A stretch of DNA of 64,000 nucleotides from Sphingomonas citri (GTDB lineage Bacteria; Pseudomonadota; Alphaproteobacteria; Sphingomonadales; Sphingomonadaceae): assembly GCF_019429485.1 (NCBI RefSeq), contig NZ_JAHXZN010000001.1, positions 372,001 through 436,000 of the forward strand, read 5' to 3'. Shown one piece after another: positions 25,694 to 38,190 of the stretch; position 1 is the stretch's first letter, and each line of letters opens with the position of its first letter. Both the position numbers and the translations under genes were made by a program. Below the pieces are notes generated by a model. It did no database searches. It saw nothing but the letters and a program-made list of their open reading frames with translations, and was not told the DNA's origin.

Positions 25694-27324
25694 CGCAGCG
25701 CCCCGATGCCGCGCGTGATCTTCGCGTCGAGCCGTGCGGCGTCCGCGGCCTCTGCGACCTGACGCGCCGCGGTCCAGGCGTAGCGCGCCTCATAGCGCCG
25801 GCCCGCGGCCCAATATGCGTCGCCAAGATGCTCGCCGATCTCGGCGTTGGCGGGATCGCCGAGCGCGGCGCGTTCGAGCAGCGGCAAGGCGCGCGCGCGC
25901 TGGCCGCGCACCAGCAGCGCCCAGCCGAGCGAATCCGCGATCGCCGCGTCGTCGGGCTTGAGCGCGGCGGCCCGCTCGAGCAGCTTCTGCGCGTCTCCCA
26001 GTCGCTCGCGCCGCTGCACCAGCGCGTAGCCGAGATAGTTGAGCGCGAGCGGCTCGCTCGGCCCCAGCTTGACCGCCTGCTCCAGCGCCGGGCGCGCCTG
26101 GTCCCAGCGCTTCGCCTCGTCGAGCGCGGCGCCATATTGCAGCCAGTCGGCCCAGTCGGCGGCAGCGCCGGCGCGATCGATCAGCCGCCGGTACAGCGGC
26201 ACCGCCTCGGCGGGCCGGCCGAGCCGGACGTTCAGATCGGCCAGCCGCTGCACGTCGTCGGTCGCGGCGTCGGGGGCGGCGCCCAGCACACGCGCCGCGG
26301 CGAGCGCCTCGTTGTCGCGATCGTCGTCGACGAGCAGCTGGACCCGCCCGGTCGCCGCGATCGGGGCGTAGAGGCTGGTCGGCGGCACCGCGTCGAGCAC
26401 CGCCAGCGCGCGGTCGACCGCGTCGTCGCGTGCGAGCACGCCGGCGAGCAGCACGCGCGCCCGATCGTTGCCCGGATCGGCCCGCAGCGCGGCCTGGAGC
26501 AGCGTATAGGTGAGCGGGCCGGGTGCGCCGACCGCCAGGTCCGAGGCGACGCGCGTGAACAGATAGGAGGCGCCGAACGCCAGCGACGGCTTGGCGGCGT
26601 AGCGCTGGGCCAGTGCCGGGTCGGCCGCGGCCGCGCGCAGCGTGGTGATCGCGGACTCACCGCCGGCGGCGAGCAACTGGGCCGCCGCCTGCCGCTCGCC
26701 GCGACCGAGCAGCAGTCGCGCGGCGGCGACGCGGTGGTCCTGGCTGGCGAGGTCGTTGCCGAGCAGCGGGCGCAGCGCGGCCTCGCCGTCCACCACCTTG
26801 CCGGTGGCGATCAGCAGCAGCGCGCGTGTCTCCTCGACGAAGCGGCGCGAGACGGCGTCCGACGGCGCGCGCGCGAGCGGCGCGAGCGCGTCGCCGCCGG
26901 CGTCGAGCGCGGCCCAGGCGGCGAGCGGCGCGGCGAGGATGCGGAGCTGGTCGTCGCGCAGGCGCGCGATGGCGGCGCCGGCGGCAACCCGGTCGCCGGT
27001 GCGCGCGGCGCGCGCGAGCGCGAGCAAGGCGGCATCGGCGGGCGCGACGCCCTGATCGGCGAGCGACGCCGCCGCGCGATCGGCGAGAGCGAGGTCGCCC
27101 GCGCGAACCGCCTCGCGATAGGCGCGCACCGCGATCACGGCGTTGTCGGGGGCGGCGGCGAGCGCGCGCGCATAGTCGCTGGTTGCGGCGGCGACCTCGC
27201 CGTCTGCCGCCGCGGCCCGCGCCTTCATGTAGGCGCCCAGATCGCCGGTCGCAGCCGCGGCGGCGCCCGGCGCGAGCAGCACCAGCAGCGCGGCGGAGGC
27301 GAGACCGGGAGGGCTGAACCGCAT
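25690..27324 (-). CDS. Exported tetratricopeptide-repeat protein
   Basis: A 544-aa alanine-rich protein with an N-terminal signal sequence (MRFSPPGLASAALLVLLAPG). The C-terminal half carries recognisable TPR units, such as PLALNYLGYALVQRRERLGD and AAIADSLGWALLVRGQRARA. It resembles tetratricopeptide proteins found upstream of ispE in many sphingomonads. It is probably periplasmic or envelope-associated. The ATG at 27324 is chosen because the in-frame upstream region is REP-like sequence. The stop overlaps ispE. Confidence 0.82.
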   Translation of the reverse strand: MRFSPPGLASAALLVLLAPGAAAAATGDLGAYMKARAAAADGEVAAATSDYARALAAAPDNAVIAVRAYREAVRAGDLALADRAAASLADQGVAPADAALLALARAARTGDRVAAGAAIARLRDDQLRILAAPLAAWAALDAGGDALAPLARAPSDAVSRRFVEETRALLLIATGKVVDGEAALRPLLGNDLASQDHRVAAARLLLGRGERQAAAQLLAAGGESAITTLRAAAADPALAQRYAAKPSLAFGASYLFTRVASDLAVGAPGPLTYTLLQAALRADPGNDRARVLLAGVLARDDAVDRALAVLDAVPPTSLYAPIAATGRVQLLVDDDRDNEALAAARVLGAAPDAATDDVQRLADLNVRLGRPAEAVPLYRRLIDRAGAAADWADWLQYGAALDEAKRWDQARPALEQAVKLGPSEPLALNYLGYALVQRRERLGDAQKLLERAAALKPDDAAIADSLGWALLVRGQRARALPLLERAALGDPANAEIGEHLGDAYWAAGRRYEARYAWTAARQVAEAADAARLDAKITRGIGALR

Positions 27325-27433
27325 GGCCCGCTGTCGCGGCTCGGGCGCGGTCGCGTCAACCCCGACGCCCAGGTTTATTGCGCATGATGGGGACAGCGAG
27401 GGCGTGACGACGAAGGCGTCCTCTCCTACTCTG

Positions 27434-27528
27434 TCTCCCGGACTTGGTCCGGGACCCACCGAGCCGCACGTTCGCAAAGAGTTGCTCTCGCGGAAGGCTG
27501 GATCCCGGACCAAGTCCGGTATGATGGT
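27434..27528. repeat. REP-like inverted pair, family 'GTCATCCCGGA'
   Basis: Left arm CTCCCGGACTTGGTCCGGGA and right arm GATCCCGGACCAAGTCCGG(T)ATGATGG face each other across about 45 bp. The pair lies between the ETF-QO stop and the start of the TPR gene. Confidence 0.75.
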
Positions 27529-27570
27529 AGCGAGGAACGTCATCCGCCTCCGCGCTACCCCCAAACCTCC

Positions 27571-29229
27571 TCACATGTTCGGGTAGTTGGGCCCACCGCC
27601 GCCCTCGGGGACGACCCAGTTGATATTCTGCGTCGGGTCCTTGATGTCGCAGGTCTTGCAGTGGACGCAATTCTGCGCGTTGATCACGAACTTCGGCTCG
27701 CCCACCTCCTCGCCGACGATCTCGTACACGCCGGCGGGGCAATAGCGCTGCGCCGGCTCGTCGTAGAGCGGCAGGTCGTAGGCGACCGGGATGGACGGGT
27801 CCTTGAGCGTGAGATGAACCGGCTGGTCCTCCTCGTGGTTGGTGTTCGACAGGAACACCGAGGACAGCCGGTCGAAGGTCAGCACGCCGTCGGCCTTGGG
27901 ATAGTCGATCTTCCTGACGAGGTCCTTGCGCCACAAGGTCTCGTGGTCGGGATGGTGGTGCAGCGTGAACGGCATGCGCAGCCCGAGATACTCGAGCCAC
28001 ATCGTCACGCCAGCCAGCCCCGAGCCGAGCAGGTCGCCGAAGCGCTTCACCAGCGGCACGACGTTGCGGACGATCGACAGCTCCTTCTTGACCCAGCTGC
28101 GCTCGAACGCCTCGGGGTAAGCGACCAGCTCGTCGCCCGCGCGCTGCGAGACGATCGCTTCGACCGCGGCCTCGGCGGCGAGCATCGCGCTCTTCATGGC
28201 GGTGTGCGTGCCCTTGATCCGCGGCACGTTGAGGAAGCCCGCGCTGTCGCCGATCAGCGCGCCACCGGGGAAGACCAGCTTGGGGATGGACTGCAGCCCG
28301 CCGTCGTTGATCGCCCGCGCGCCGTAGCTCACGCGCTTGCCGCCCTGGAGCAGCGCCGACACCGCCGGATGGGTCTTCCAGCGCTGCATCTCCTGGAAGG
28401 GCGAGACATAGGGATTGCTATAGTTGAGCCAGGTGACGAACCCGATGCTCACCTGCCCGTTGGCCTGGTGGTAGATCCAGCCGCCGCCGTTCGAGCCGCT
28501 CTCGCTGAGCGGCCAGCCCTGCGTATGGATCACCTTGCCGGGCGTGTGCAGCGCGGGATCGATGTCCCACAGTTCCTTGACGCCGAGGCCATAGACCTGC
28601 GGGTCGCAGTCGCGCCGCAGGTCGTACAGGCGCATCAGCTCTTTCGACAGGTGTCCGCGGCAACCCTCTGAGAAGAAGGTGTATTTTGCGTGCAACTCAA
28701 GCCCGGGCTGATAGTCGGGCTTGTGCGTGCCGTCGCGCGCGACGCCCATGTCGCCGGTTGCGACGCCCTTCACGCTGCCGTCGTCGTGGAACAGGATCTC
28801 GGCCGCGGCGAAGCCGGGGAAGATCTCGACGCCCAGCTCCTCGGCCTTGCCCGCGAGCCAGCGGCACAGGTTGCCGAGCGAGCCGGTATAGGTGCCCTTG
28901 TTGTGGAGGAACGGCGGGGTCCAGAGATGAGGCAGCGTGAACCTGCCCTTCTTCGTCAGCACCCAGTGGAGGTTCTCGGTGACGGGCACCTCGGCCAGCG
29001 GGCAGCCCTGCTCGCGCCAGTCCGGCAGCAGCTCGTCGAGCGACTGAGGATCGATGACGGCGCCGGAGAGGATGTGCGCGCCGACCTCGGAGCCCTTCTC
29101 GAGCACGCAGACCGAGATCTCGGCGCCCTTCTCCGCGGCGACCTGCTTGAGCCGGATCGCCGCCGACAGGCCCGCCGGCCCGGCGCCGACGATCACCACG
29201 TCATAGGGCATGGACTCGCGTTCGCTCAC
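27571..29229 (-). CDS. Electron transfer flavoprotein-ubiquinone oxidoreductase (ETF-QO)
   Basis: Inner-membrane-associated flavo-iron-sulfur protein that passes electrons from reduced ETF to ubiquinone, downstream of acyl-CoA dehydrogenases such as the Ivd encoded here. The 552-aa protein opens with a Rossmann FAD motif VVIVGAGPAGLSAAIRL, has GCRGHLSKELM and the membrane/quinone-region motif GLAGVTMWLEYLG. The C-terminal ferredoxin-like domain has CVHCKTCDIKDP with the [4Fe-4S] cysteines. It uses a GTG start at 29229 with AGGAGAAG upstream; an ATG six codons later is an alternative. Confidence 0.95.
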   Translation of the reverse strand: MSERESMPYDVVIVGAGPAGLSAAIRLKQVAAEKGAEISVCVLEKGSEVGAHILSGAVIDPQSLDELLPDWREQGCPLAEVPVTENLHWVLTKKGRFTLPHLWTPPFLHNKGTYTGSLGNLCRWLAGKAEELGVEIFPGFAAAEILFHDDGSVKGVATGDMGVARDGTHKPDYQPGLELHAKYTFFSEGCRGHLSKELMRLYDLRRDCDPQVYGLGVKELWDIDPALHTPGKVIHTQGWPLSESGSNGGGWIYHQANGQVSIGFVTWLNYSNPYVSPFQEMQRWKTHPAVSALLQGGKRVSYGARAINDGGLQSIPKLVFPGGALIGDSAGFLNVPRIKGTHTAMKSAMLAAEAAVEAIVSQRAGDELVAYPEAFERSWVKKELSIVRNVVPLVKRFGDLLGSGLAGVTMWLEYLGLRMPFTLHHHPDHETLWRKDLVRKIDYPKADGVLTFDRLSSVFLSNTNHEEDQPVHLTLKDPSIPVAYDLPLYDEPAQRYCPAGVYEIVGEEVGEPKFVINAQNCVHCKTCDIKDPTQNINWVVPEGGGGPNYPNM

Positions 29230-29320
29230 GTCATCTTCTCCTCGGGAGCGCCCGGCGCCGCCTCACCGCGGGCACTCGTCGTATCGTCGCAACGGCTGAT
29301 CGGGCCGGCGGTGCCAGAAA

Positions 29321-29338
29321 GTTGACGCTCACGTCAAC
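29321..29338. promoter_or_regulatory. Perfect palindrome in the ETF-QO/UDG divergent promoter region
   Basis: GTTGACG-CTCA-CGTCAAC is a 7-bp-arm perfect inverted repeat, 92 bp upstream of ETF-QO and 21 bp upstream of the UDG-like gene. Spacing and core resemble the TTtACGTwwACGTaAA operator of MerR-family LiuR regulators of branched-chain amino-acid catabolism, from general knowledge of that family. Assignment is inference. Confidence 0.45.
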
Positions 29339-29358
29339 CGCGATCCTATGATGCGTCC

Positions 29359-30099
29359 ATGGGGGCTGACCAGAATCACGACTGGGCCAAGATCGCGGCG
29401 AGCGCGCTCGACTGGTGGCGCGAGGCGGGGGTCGACATGCTCGTCGCGGACGCGCCGTTCGACTGGCTCGCCGCGGTCGAGACCGCCGCACCGGCCGCCT
29501 TCGCTCCGCTCGCCGCGCCGACGGCCGCGCCGGCGCCCGCGCCCGCCGCGCTGCCCGACACGCGCGAGGCGTTCGCGACGTGGCGGCTGGGAGAGGACGC
29601 GCCCGAGGCGCGCTGGGGCGGCGTCGCGATCGCGGCGAGCGGGCCGGCCGACGCCGAGCTGATGGTGTTCGTCGACTGTCCCGAGCGCGACGACCGCGAG
29701 ACGCTGCTGGAGGGCGAGACCGGGCGTCTGTTCGATCGGATGCTCGCCGCGATCGGCCGCTCGCGCGCCGACACCGCGCTCGCCTCGGTCTGCACGCGCC
29801 GCCCCACCACCGGCCGCGTGCCGCGCGACATCGCCGACCGGCTCGGCGAGATCGCGCGCCACCACGTCGCTCTGGCGGCGCCGATACGGCTGCTCGCGAT
29901 GGGAGATGCGGCGAGCCGTGCGCTACTGGCGATGAGCGTCGCGGACGCGCGGGGACGTACGCACCTGATTAACCATAAGCAGGGCAAGATCACGCACGTC
30001 GTGGCGACCCATCACCCGCGCTTCCTGCTGGATCGCCCCGCGGCCAAAGCCGAGACTTGGAAGGACCTGCTGATGCTCACCGGGGAGATCGCGTCATGA
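29359..30099 (+). CDS. Uracil-DNA glycosylase superfamily-like protein
   Basis: A 246-aa protein whose C-terminal two thirds follow the family 4/5 UDG pattern: LFDRMLAAIGRSR, ASVCTRRPTTGRVP, then LLAMGDAASRALL and a terminal VVATHHPRFLL resembling the glycosylase HP(S/R) motif. The first catalytic motif, GE(A/E)PG in true family members, is replaced by DCPER, and the iron-sulfur cysteines of family 4 are not all visible. A Pro/Ala-rich linker (about 51-62) precedes the domain. Enzyme activity is therefore uncertain. Its stop overlaps the transglycosylase start (ATGA). Confidence 0.7.
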   Translation: MGADQNHDWAKIAASALDWWREAGVDMLVADAPFDWLAAVETAAPAAFAPLAAPTAAPAPAPAALPDTREAFATWRLGEDAPEARWGGVAIAASGPADAELMVFVDCPERDDRETLLEGETGRLFDRMLAAIGRSRADTALASVCTRRPTTGRVPRDIADRLGEIARHHVALAAPIRLLAMGDAASRALLAMSVADARGRTHLINHKQGKITHVVATHHPRFLLDRPAAKAETWKDLLMLTGEIAS

Positions 30100-31925
30100 G
30101 CCCCCGCCGCGCCGCGCTGGCCGCCACCGCCGCTCTCGTCGCCGCCGCTCTCCCCGTCATGGCCTCGGCGGCGCCCGCCCCTGCCCCGGTCGCCCCGCCG
30201 GTAACGGTCGCGACCGCTCGGACCGCGGGCATCCCGGCGCAGCTCACCCCCGAGCAGCGCTCGGGCTATCGCCAGGTGTTCGCCGCGATCCGCGACGCGC
30301 GCTGGAGCGACGCGCAGATCACACTCGACACGATGGCGAGCGGCCCGCTCCACGCTTACGCCCGAGCCGAACTGATACTCGCCAAGGGCTCGCCGCGCGT
30401 CAGCGACGAGGCGCTGACACGGCTGATCGCCGAGGCGCCCGAGCTGCCCCAGGCCGAGGCGCTGATGCGGCTGGCGAGTGCGCGCGGCTTCACCGACCTG
30501 CCCCTGCTGCCAAGCGCGCAGCGGCTGATCTGGCAGGATGGCGCGCCCGCGCGCGTCCGCGCCCGCGCCACGCGCAGCGACCAGGTCGCCGCCGACCTCG
30601 CGCAGCGCATGCAGCCCTATGTCAAGGCTGACATGGGCGCCGAGGCGCAGGCGCTGCTCGAATCGACCGACGGTCTCTCGCCCGAAGCGGAGACCGAGTG
30701 GCAGGCGCGCGTCGCCTGGATCTATTTCCTTCAGGGGCTCGACCCGCAGGCGCGCGCGCTGGCGGCCAAGGCCGCGGCGGGCAGCGGCGACTGGGCGCTG
30801 CACGGCCGCTGGACCGAAGCGCTGTCGGCGTGGCGCCAGCACGATTGCGCCGCGACGCAGGTGGATTTCGAGGCCGTCGCCGCGCGCGCGACCGACACCG
30901 ACCTGCGCGCCACCGCGCTCTACTGGGCGGCCCGCTCGGACATGGCATGCGGCCGACCCGACCGGGTCGAGGCGCGGCTCAAGACCGCTGCGCAGTATAA
31001 GGAGACCTTCTACGGGCTGCTCGCGCGCCAGGCGCTCGGGCTGCCGGTCGAGCGGGTCCGCCCCGAGCTGGTGAGCGAGGAATGGGCGCGGCTGGAGCGC
31101 CGTCCCAATGTCCGTGTCGCCGCCGCGCTCGCCGAGCTCGGCGAGGGCGAGCGCGCCGACGCGGTGGTGCGCCAGCAGGCACGGATCGGCGATCCGTCCG
31201 AGTTCGCCAGCCTCGTCCATATCAGCGAGACACTCGACCTGCCCGCCACCACCGTGTGGCTCGCGCACAACATGCCGCAGGGCGCGGTCGCCACCGCCGA
31301 CACGCGTTACCCGATGCCCAATTGGACGCCCGACACCGGCTGGCGCATCGACAAGGCGTTGGTCTACGCGCACACGCTCCAGGAATCGGGTTTCCGCAAC
31401 AAGGTGCGCAGCCCCGCCGGCGCGTTCGGGCTGATGCAGATCATGCCCGCCGCGGCGACCGACTATATGCGCGAGCGCGGCGTCGCGATCGACCAGGACG
31501 CGCTGGCGCGCCCCTCGACCAACATCGACATCGGCCAGCGCCACATCGAGAAGCTGCGCGACATGGGGCTCACCGGCGGGCTGCTGCCCAAGGTGATCGC
31601 GGCCTATAATGCCGGGCCGAAGCCGGTCGGCGAGTGGAACGCGATCGTCCGCGACGGCGGCGATCCGCTGCTCTACATCGAGAGCATCCCTTACTGGGAG
31701 ACGCGCGGCTATGTCGTGACGGTGCTGCGCAACTATTGGATGTACGAATCGCTCGGCGGCAAGGCGAAGAGTCCCAGCCGCGTCGCGCTGGCGCAGGGCA
31801 TGTGGCCGCGCTTCCCCGGCCTGCCCGGCGACAGCGCGGTGCGGATGACGTCGCAGTCGCCCGTCACCGCGATCGCGATCAACGGCACGGTCGCGGCGCA
31901 GTCGACGACCCACGCCGAGCGATGA
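30096..31925 (+). CDS. Soluble lytic murein transglycosylase (Slt70-like)
   Basis: Periplasmic enzyme that cleaves the MurNAc-GlcNAc bond of peptidoglycan to form 1,6-anhydroMurNAc. The 609-aa protein has a signal peptide ending ASAAP, a long alpha-superhelical region, and a C-terminal SLT domain. Visible SLT motifs are LQESGF with catalytic Glu430, [12 protein letters not shown] and IAAYNAGP. The start is the ATG at 30096, coupled to the UDG-like gene; moaB follows with an ATGA overlap. Confidence 0.93.
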   Translation: MSPRRAALAATAALVAAALPVMASAAPAPAPVAPPVTVATARTAGIPAQLTPEQRSGYRQVFAAIRDARWSDAQITLDTMASGPLHAYARAELILAKGSPRVSDEALTRLIAEAPELPQAEALMRLASARGFTDLPLLPSAQRLIWQDGAPARVRARATRSDQVAADLAQRMQPYVKADMGAEAQALLESTDGLSPEAETEWQARVAWIYFLQGLDPQARALAAKAAAGSGDWALHGRWTEALSAWRQHDCAATQVDFEAVAARATDTDLRATALYWAARSDMACGRPDRVEARLKTAAQYKETFYGLLARQALGLPVERVRPELVSEEWARLERRPNVRVAAALAELGEGERADAVVRQQARIGDPSEFASLVHISETLDLPATTVWLAHNMPQGAVATADTRYPMPNWTPDTGWRIDKALVYAHTLQESGFRNKVRSPAGAFGLMQIMPAAATDYMRERGVAIDQDALARPSTNIDIGQRHIEKLRDMGLTGGLLPKVIAAYNAGPKPVGEWNAIVRDGGDPLLYIESIPYWETRGYVVTVLRNYWMYESLGGKAKSPSRVALAQGMWPRFPGLPGDSAVRMTSQSPVTAIAINGTVAAQSTTHAER

Positions 31926-32449
31926 GCCTCGACCTCACGCGCACCTTCGTGCCGGTGCGCATCGCGGTGCTCACCGTCTCCGACACGCGCGGCCTGACGG
32001 AGGATCGCTCGGGCGACGCGCTGGTGGCGCGGCTGAGCGAGGCGGGGCATGTGCTCGCCGAACGCGCGATCCTGCGCGACGACGTCGACTCGATCGTGAC
32101 GCAACTCGACCGCTGGATCGACGACGCGGGCGTGGACTGCGTCATCACCACGGGAGGAACCGGCGTGACCGGGCGTGACGTCACCCCCGAGGCGATCGAG
32201 CGGGTCGCCGACAAGATGATCCCCGGCTTCGGCGAGCTGTTCCGCTGGTTGAGCTATCAGACGATCGGCACCTCGACGGTGCAGAGCCGCGCCTGCGCCT
32301 GCGTCGCGCGCGGCACCTATGTCTTCGCGCTGCCCGGCTCGACCGGCGCGGTCAAGGACGCGTGGGACGGCATCCTCGCCAGCCAGCTCGACATTCGCCA
32401 CCGCCCCTGCAACTTCGTCGAACTGATGCCGCGACTGACCGAGCGCTGA
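31922..32449 (+). CDS. moaB: Molybdenum cofactor biosynthesis protein MoaB/MogA family
   Basis: A 175-aa cytoplasmic protein that binds molybdopterin and, in this family, adenylylates it before molybdenum insertion. The motifs [20 protein letters not shown] and [15 protein letters not shown] mark the molybdopterin-binding fold. In some proteobacteria MoaB is dispensable and MogA does this job; which applies here is not shown. The gene is coupled to the transglycosylase upstream although the functions look unrelated. Confidence 0.9.
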   Translation: MSLDLTRTFVPVRIAVLTVSDTRGLTEDRSGDALVARLSEAGHVLAERAILRDDVDSIVTQLDRWIDDAGVDCVITTGGTGVTGRDVTPEAIERVADKMIPGFGELFRWLSYQTIGTSTVQSRACACVARGTYVFALPGSTGAVKDAWDGILASQLDIRHRPCNFVELMPRLTER

Positions 32450-32566
32450 GCGGCGGCCGGAGTGTGGCACCCGTTCGCTGAAACGTGATCCGAAGCACGA
32501 AGAATTCCGAGGTATCCAGCGTCGCGCTCACCGCCCGAGCGATGAGCCATGTGGTGTGAGCCAGCG

Positions 32567-32594
32567 GTGTGCTCCGGCGTGCGCCGGAGCACAC
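32567..32594. repeat. Perfect 13-bp-arm palindrome in a convergent gap
   Basis: GTGTGCTCCGGCG-TG-CGCCGGAGCACAC, between moaB and the VOC gene. The stem is strong but no T-run follows on either side, so it is not a classical intrinsic terminator. It may be a REP-like unit or a transcript-end stabiliser. Confidence 0.6.
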
Positions 32595-32629
32595 TGCAAC
32601 CGAGTGGATCAACCGTTCGCCGCGCGCCG

Positions 32630-32965
32630 TCAGCCCGCGGTCACCGCCGCGAGCTCGTGACCGTCGGGATCGGTGAAGTGAAACCGCCGGCCACCCGGGA
32701 ACGCGAAGATCGGCCGTGTCACGCGGCCACCCGCGCTCGTCACGGCAGCCAGGGCCGCCTCAAGGTCGTCGACCGCGATGACCGGCAGCGCGGCGGCCGT
32801 CTTCTCCACCAGATCGGCCTGGAAGCCGATATCGGTATCGCCGCTCGTCGTCGCCGCATAGGTCGGGCCGTAGTCCGCGAACGCCCAGTCGAACGCCGAA
32901 CCGTAGAAGGCTTTCGCCCGCGCCGTGTCCGCGACCGGCAGTTCCAGGTAATTGAGCCGCGCCAT
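32630..32965 (-). CDS. VOC (glyoxalase/bleomycin resistance) family protein
   Basis: A 111-aa protein of the vicinal oxygen chelate fold: LNYLELPVADTARAKAFYG at the N-terminus and FHFTDPDGHELAAVT at the end are typical. Metal-binding residues are only partly recognisable and no substrate can be named. The ATG at 32965 is preceded by GGGAGAT; an ATG five codons upstream at 32980 is possible. It diverges from the radical SAM gene across 54 bp. Confidence 0.85.
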   Translation of the reverse strand: MARLNYLELPVADTARAKAFYGSAFDWAFADYGPTYAATTSGDTDIGFQADLVEKTAAALPVIAVDDLEAALAAVTSAGGRVTRPIFAFPGGRRFHFTDPDGHELAAVTAG

Positions 32966-33019
32966 CTCGCCATCTCCCATGTTCTTGCTATGTTCTAGGA
33001 GCTCGGCTAGGCTGATGCA

Positions 33020-34102
33020 ATGGCCGACCGACCGTCCAGACCTGCCCGCGGCGCCACGCTGAACGCAGCGAGCACGCGCTTCAACCTGCCGCAGGCGGAG
33101 GAGGACGGCGATTGGCTCGACGCACGCGCGACGATCGACGGCAGCCCTGACTCGGCGCGCACCACCGTCACGGTCGAGCGCGCACGCACGATCATCACGC
33201 GTAACCAGTCGCCCGACGTGCCGTTCGACCGCTCGATCAACCCGTATCGCGGCTGCGAGCACGGCTGCATCTATTGCTTCGCGCGACCGAGCCACGCCTT
33301 TCACGACCTCTCGCCCGGGCTCGACTTCGAGACCAAGCTCTTCGCCAAGCCCGACGCCGCGTCGCTGCTTCGCGCCGAACTCGGCCGACGCGACTATCGC
33401 TGCGCGCCGATCGCGATGGGCACCAACACTGATCCCTATCAGCCGATCGAGCGCGAGTGGCGAGTCACGCGCGAGGTCATCGAGGTGCTCGCCGCCTGCG
33501 ACCACCCCTTGGTGATCACCACCAAGTCGGACCGGGTAGTGCGCGACATGGACCTGCTCGCACCGATGGCGGCGAAAGGCCTCGTCGCAGTGGCGATCTC
33601 GGTCACCTCGCTCGATCCGCGCGTGGCGATGACGGTCGAGCCGCGCGCGCCCGCCGCCGCGCGCCGGCTCGCCGCGGTGCGGCGGCTCAGCGACGCGGGG
33701 GTGCCGACCTATGTCAACATGGCGCCAGTCATCCCAGCGATCACCGACGAGGAAGTGGAGGCGGTGGTCGCCGCCAGCGCCGCGGCTGGCGCGCTGGGCG
33801 TCTCGTACATACCGGTGCGGCTGCCCTGGGAAGTGGCGCCGCTGTTCCGCGCCTGGCTCGACGAACATTATCCCGAGCGTGCCGCCAAGGTGATGGCGAT
33901 CATCCAGAGCCTGCGCGGCGGCAAGGACAATGATCCCCGGTTCGGCGAGCGGATGCGCGGCCAAGGTCCTTGGGCCGAGCTGCTCCGCACCCGCTTCCGC
34001 ATCGCGCGGGCGCGCGCCGGCTTCAGCGACGAGCGGCGTCGTCTCGACCTGCGTTGCGACCTCTTCCGTGCGCCGGCGGGAGCGCAGGGCGAGCTGTTCT
34101 GA
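33020..34102 (+). CDS. Radical SAM protein, PA0069/SplB-like family
   Basis: A 360-aa protein with the radical SAM cluster motif in RGCEHGCIYCFARP (C-x3-C-x2-C). The stretch MGTNTDPYQPIEREWRVTRE and the C-terminal VRLPWEV..LFRAWLDEHYP are characteristic of the PA0069 family, distantly related to spore photoproduct lyase. The substrate is unknown. It probably acts alone, with no linked maturation gene. Confidence 0.88.
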   Translation: MADRPSRPARGATLNAASTRFNLPQAEEDGDWLDARATIDGSPDSARTTVTVERARTIITRNQSPDVPFDRSINPYRGCEHGCIYCFARPSHAFHDLSPGLDFETKLFAKPDAASLLRAELGRRDYRCAPIAMGTNTDPYQPIEREWRVTREVIEVLAACDHPLVITTKSDRVVRDMDLLAPMAAKGLVAVAISVTSLDPRVAMTVEPRAPAAARRLAAVRRLSDAGVPTYVNMAPVIPAITDEEVEAVVAASAAAGALGVSYIPVRLPWEVAPLFRAWLDEHYPERAAKVMAIIQSLRGGKDNDPRFGERMRGQGPWAELLRTRFRIARARAGFSDERRRLDLRCDLFRAPAGAQGELF

Positions 34103-34167
34103 AGCTGTTCTCCTCGAGCGCGCCGCGACGCCTTTGTTGGAGCGCGAGCTGGTCGCCCTTGAACCCT

Positions 34168-34197
34168 CGTCATCCCGGACCCAGTCAGCGATGACGG
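34168..34197. repeat. Partial REP-like unit, family 'GTCATCCCGGA'
   Basis: CGTCATCCCGGACCCAGTCAGCGATGACGG: a single degenerate hairpin with GTCATC/GATGAC outer stem, lying after the radical SAM gene. Confidence 0.55.
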
Positions 34198-34228
34198 AAA
34201 GGGTCAGCGGATGATCGTCCAGCGGCTC

Positions 34229-34500
34229 CTACCGCCCCAACCGCCCGCGGCTCGATAACAGCGGCCCCGGCGCCGCCCTCGGTGGGGCGAAGGCGCCGAG
34301 CCCCAATGGCTCGGGCATGTCGACGTAGATCGACTCCATCCCGCCACGCGCCGAGTAAGCCTCTTGCCAGAAGCCGTTGCCGTGGCGATCCGCCAAGAAC
34401 TCGCGCCAGCAACCGCCATGCGGCTCGGAGGGGGTGAACGCCTCCAGGCTGTCCAGGTCGCGCCGATACCGCCGGATGCCAGACCTTGGGCTGTTGAGCG
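34229..34500 (-). pseudogene. Decayed fragment resembling the DUF4188/monooxygenase-like family
   Basis: The gap 34103-34594 has no intact gene. On the minus strand a frame ending in TAG at 34229 reads RRYRRDLDSLEAFTP, WREFLADRHGNGFWQEAY and GGMESIYVDMPEPLGL, which looks like the C-terminal half of a DUF4188-type (ABM/monooxygenase-like) protein with its characteristic E-x-IY-x-x-MP motif. No start codon with a ribosome site or N-terminal half is found upstream, so it appears truncated. The assignment rests on pattern memory only. Confidence 0.4.
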
Positions 34501-34594
34501 ATCGTCCATGGCCTTGCCACGCTCGTGCTCGACTCGCGCATTGACACGCCCGCGCCGCAGGTACGCGCGGTGCTCGCGCTTTACGTTGCCGGGA

Positions 34595-38089
<3,495 letters not shown>

Positions 38090-38190
38090 CGCCCCTAGCT
38101 AAGCCTCCCGACCCGATTCGGCCAGCACCCGCGCGACCGCCGGAACCCGGCCCGCGCCGGCCCGTTCGCCGGCGCAGCAGGAGGACGGAC

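Noticed and set aside
32567..32594. The moaB-side palindrome as an intrinsic terminator
   Set aside because: No T-run follows on either strand.
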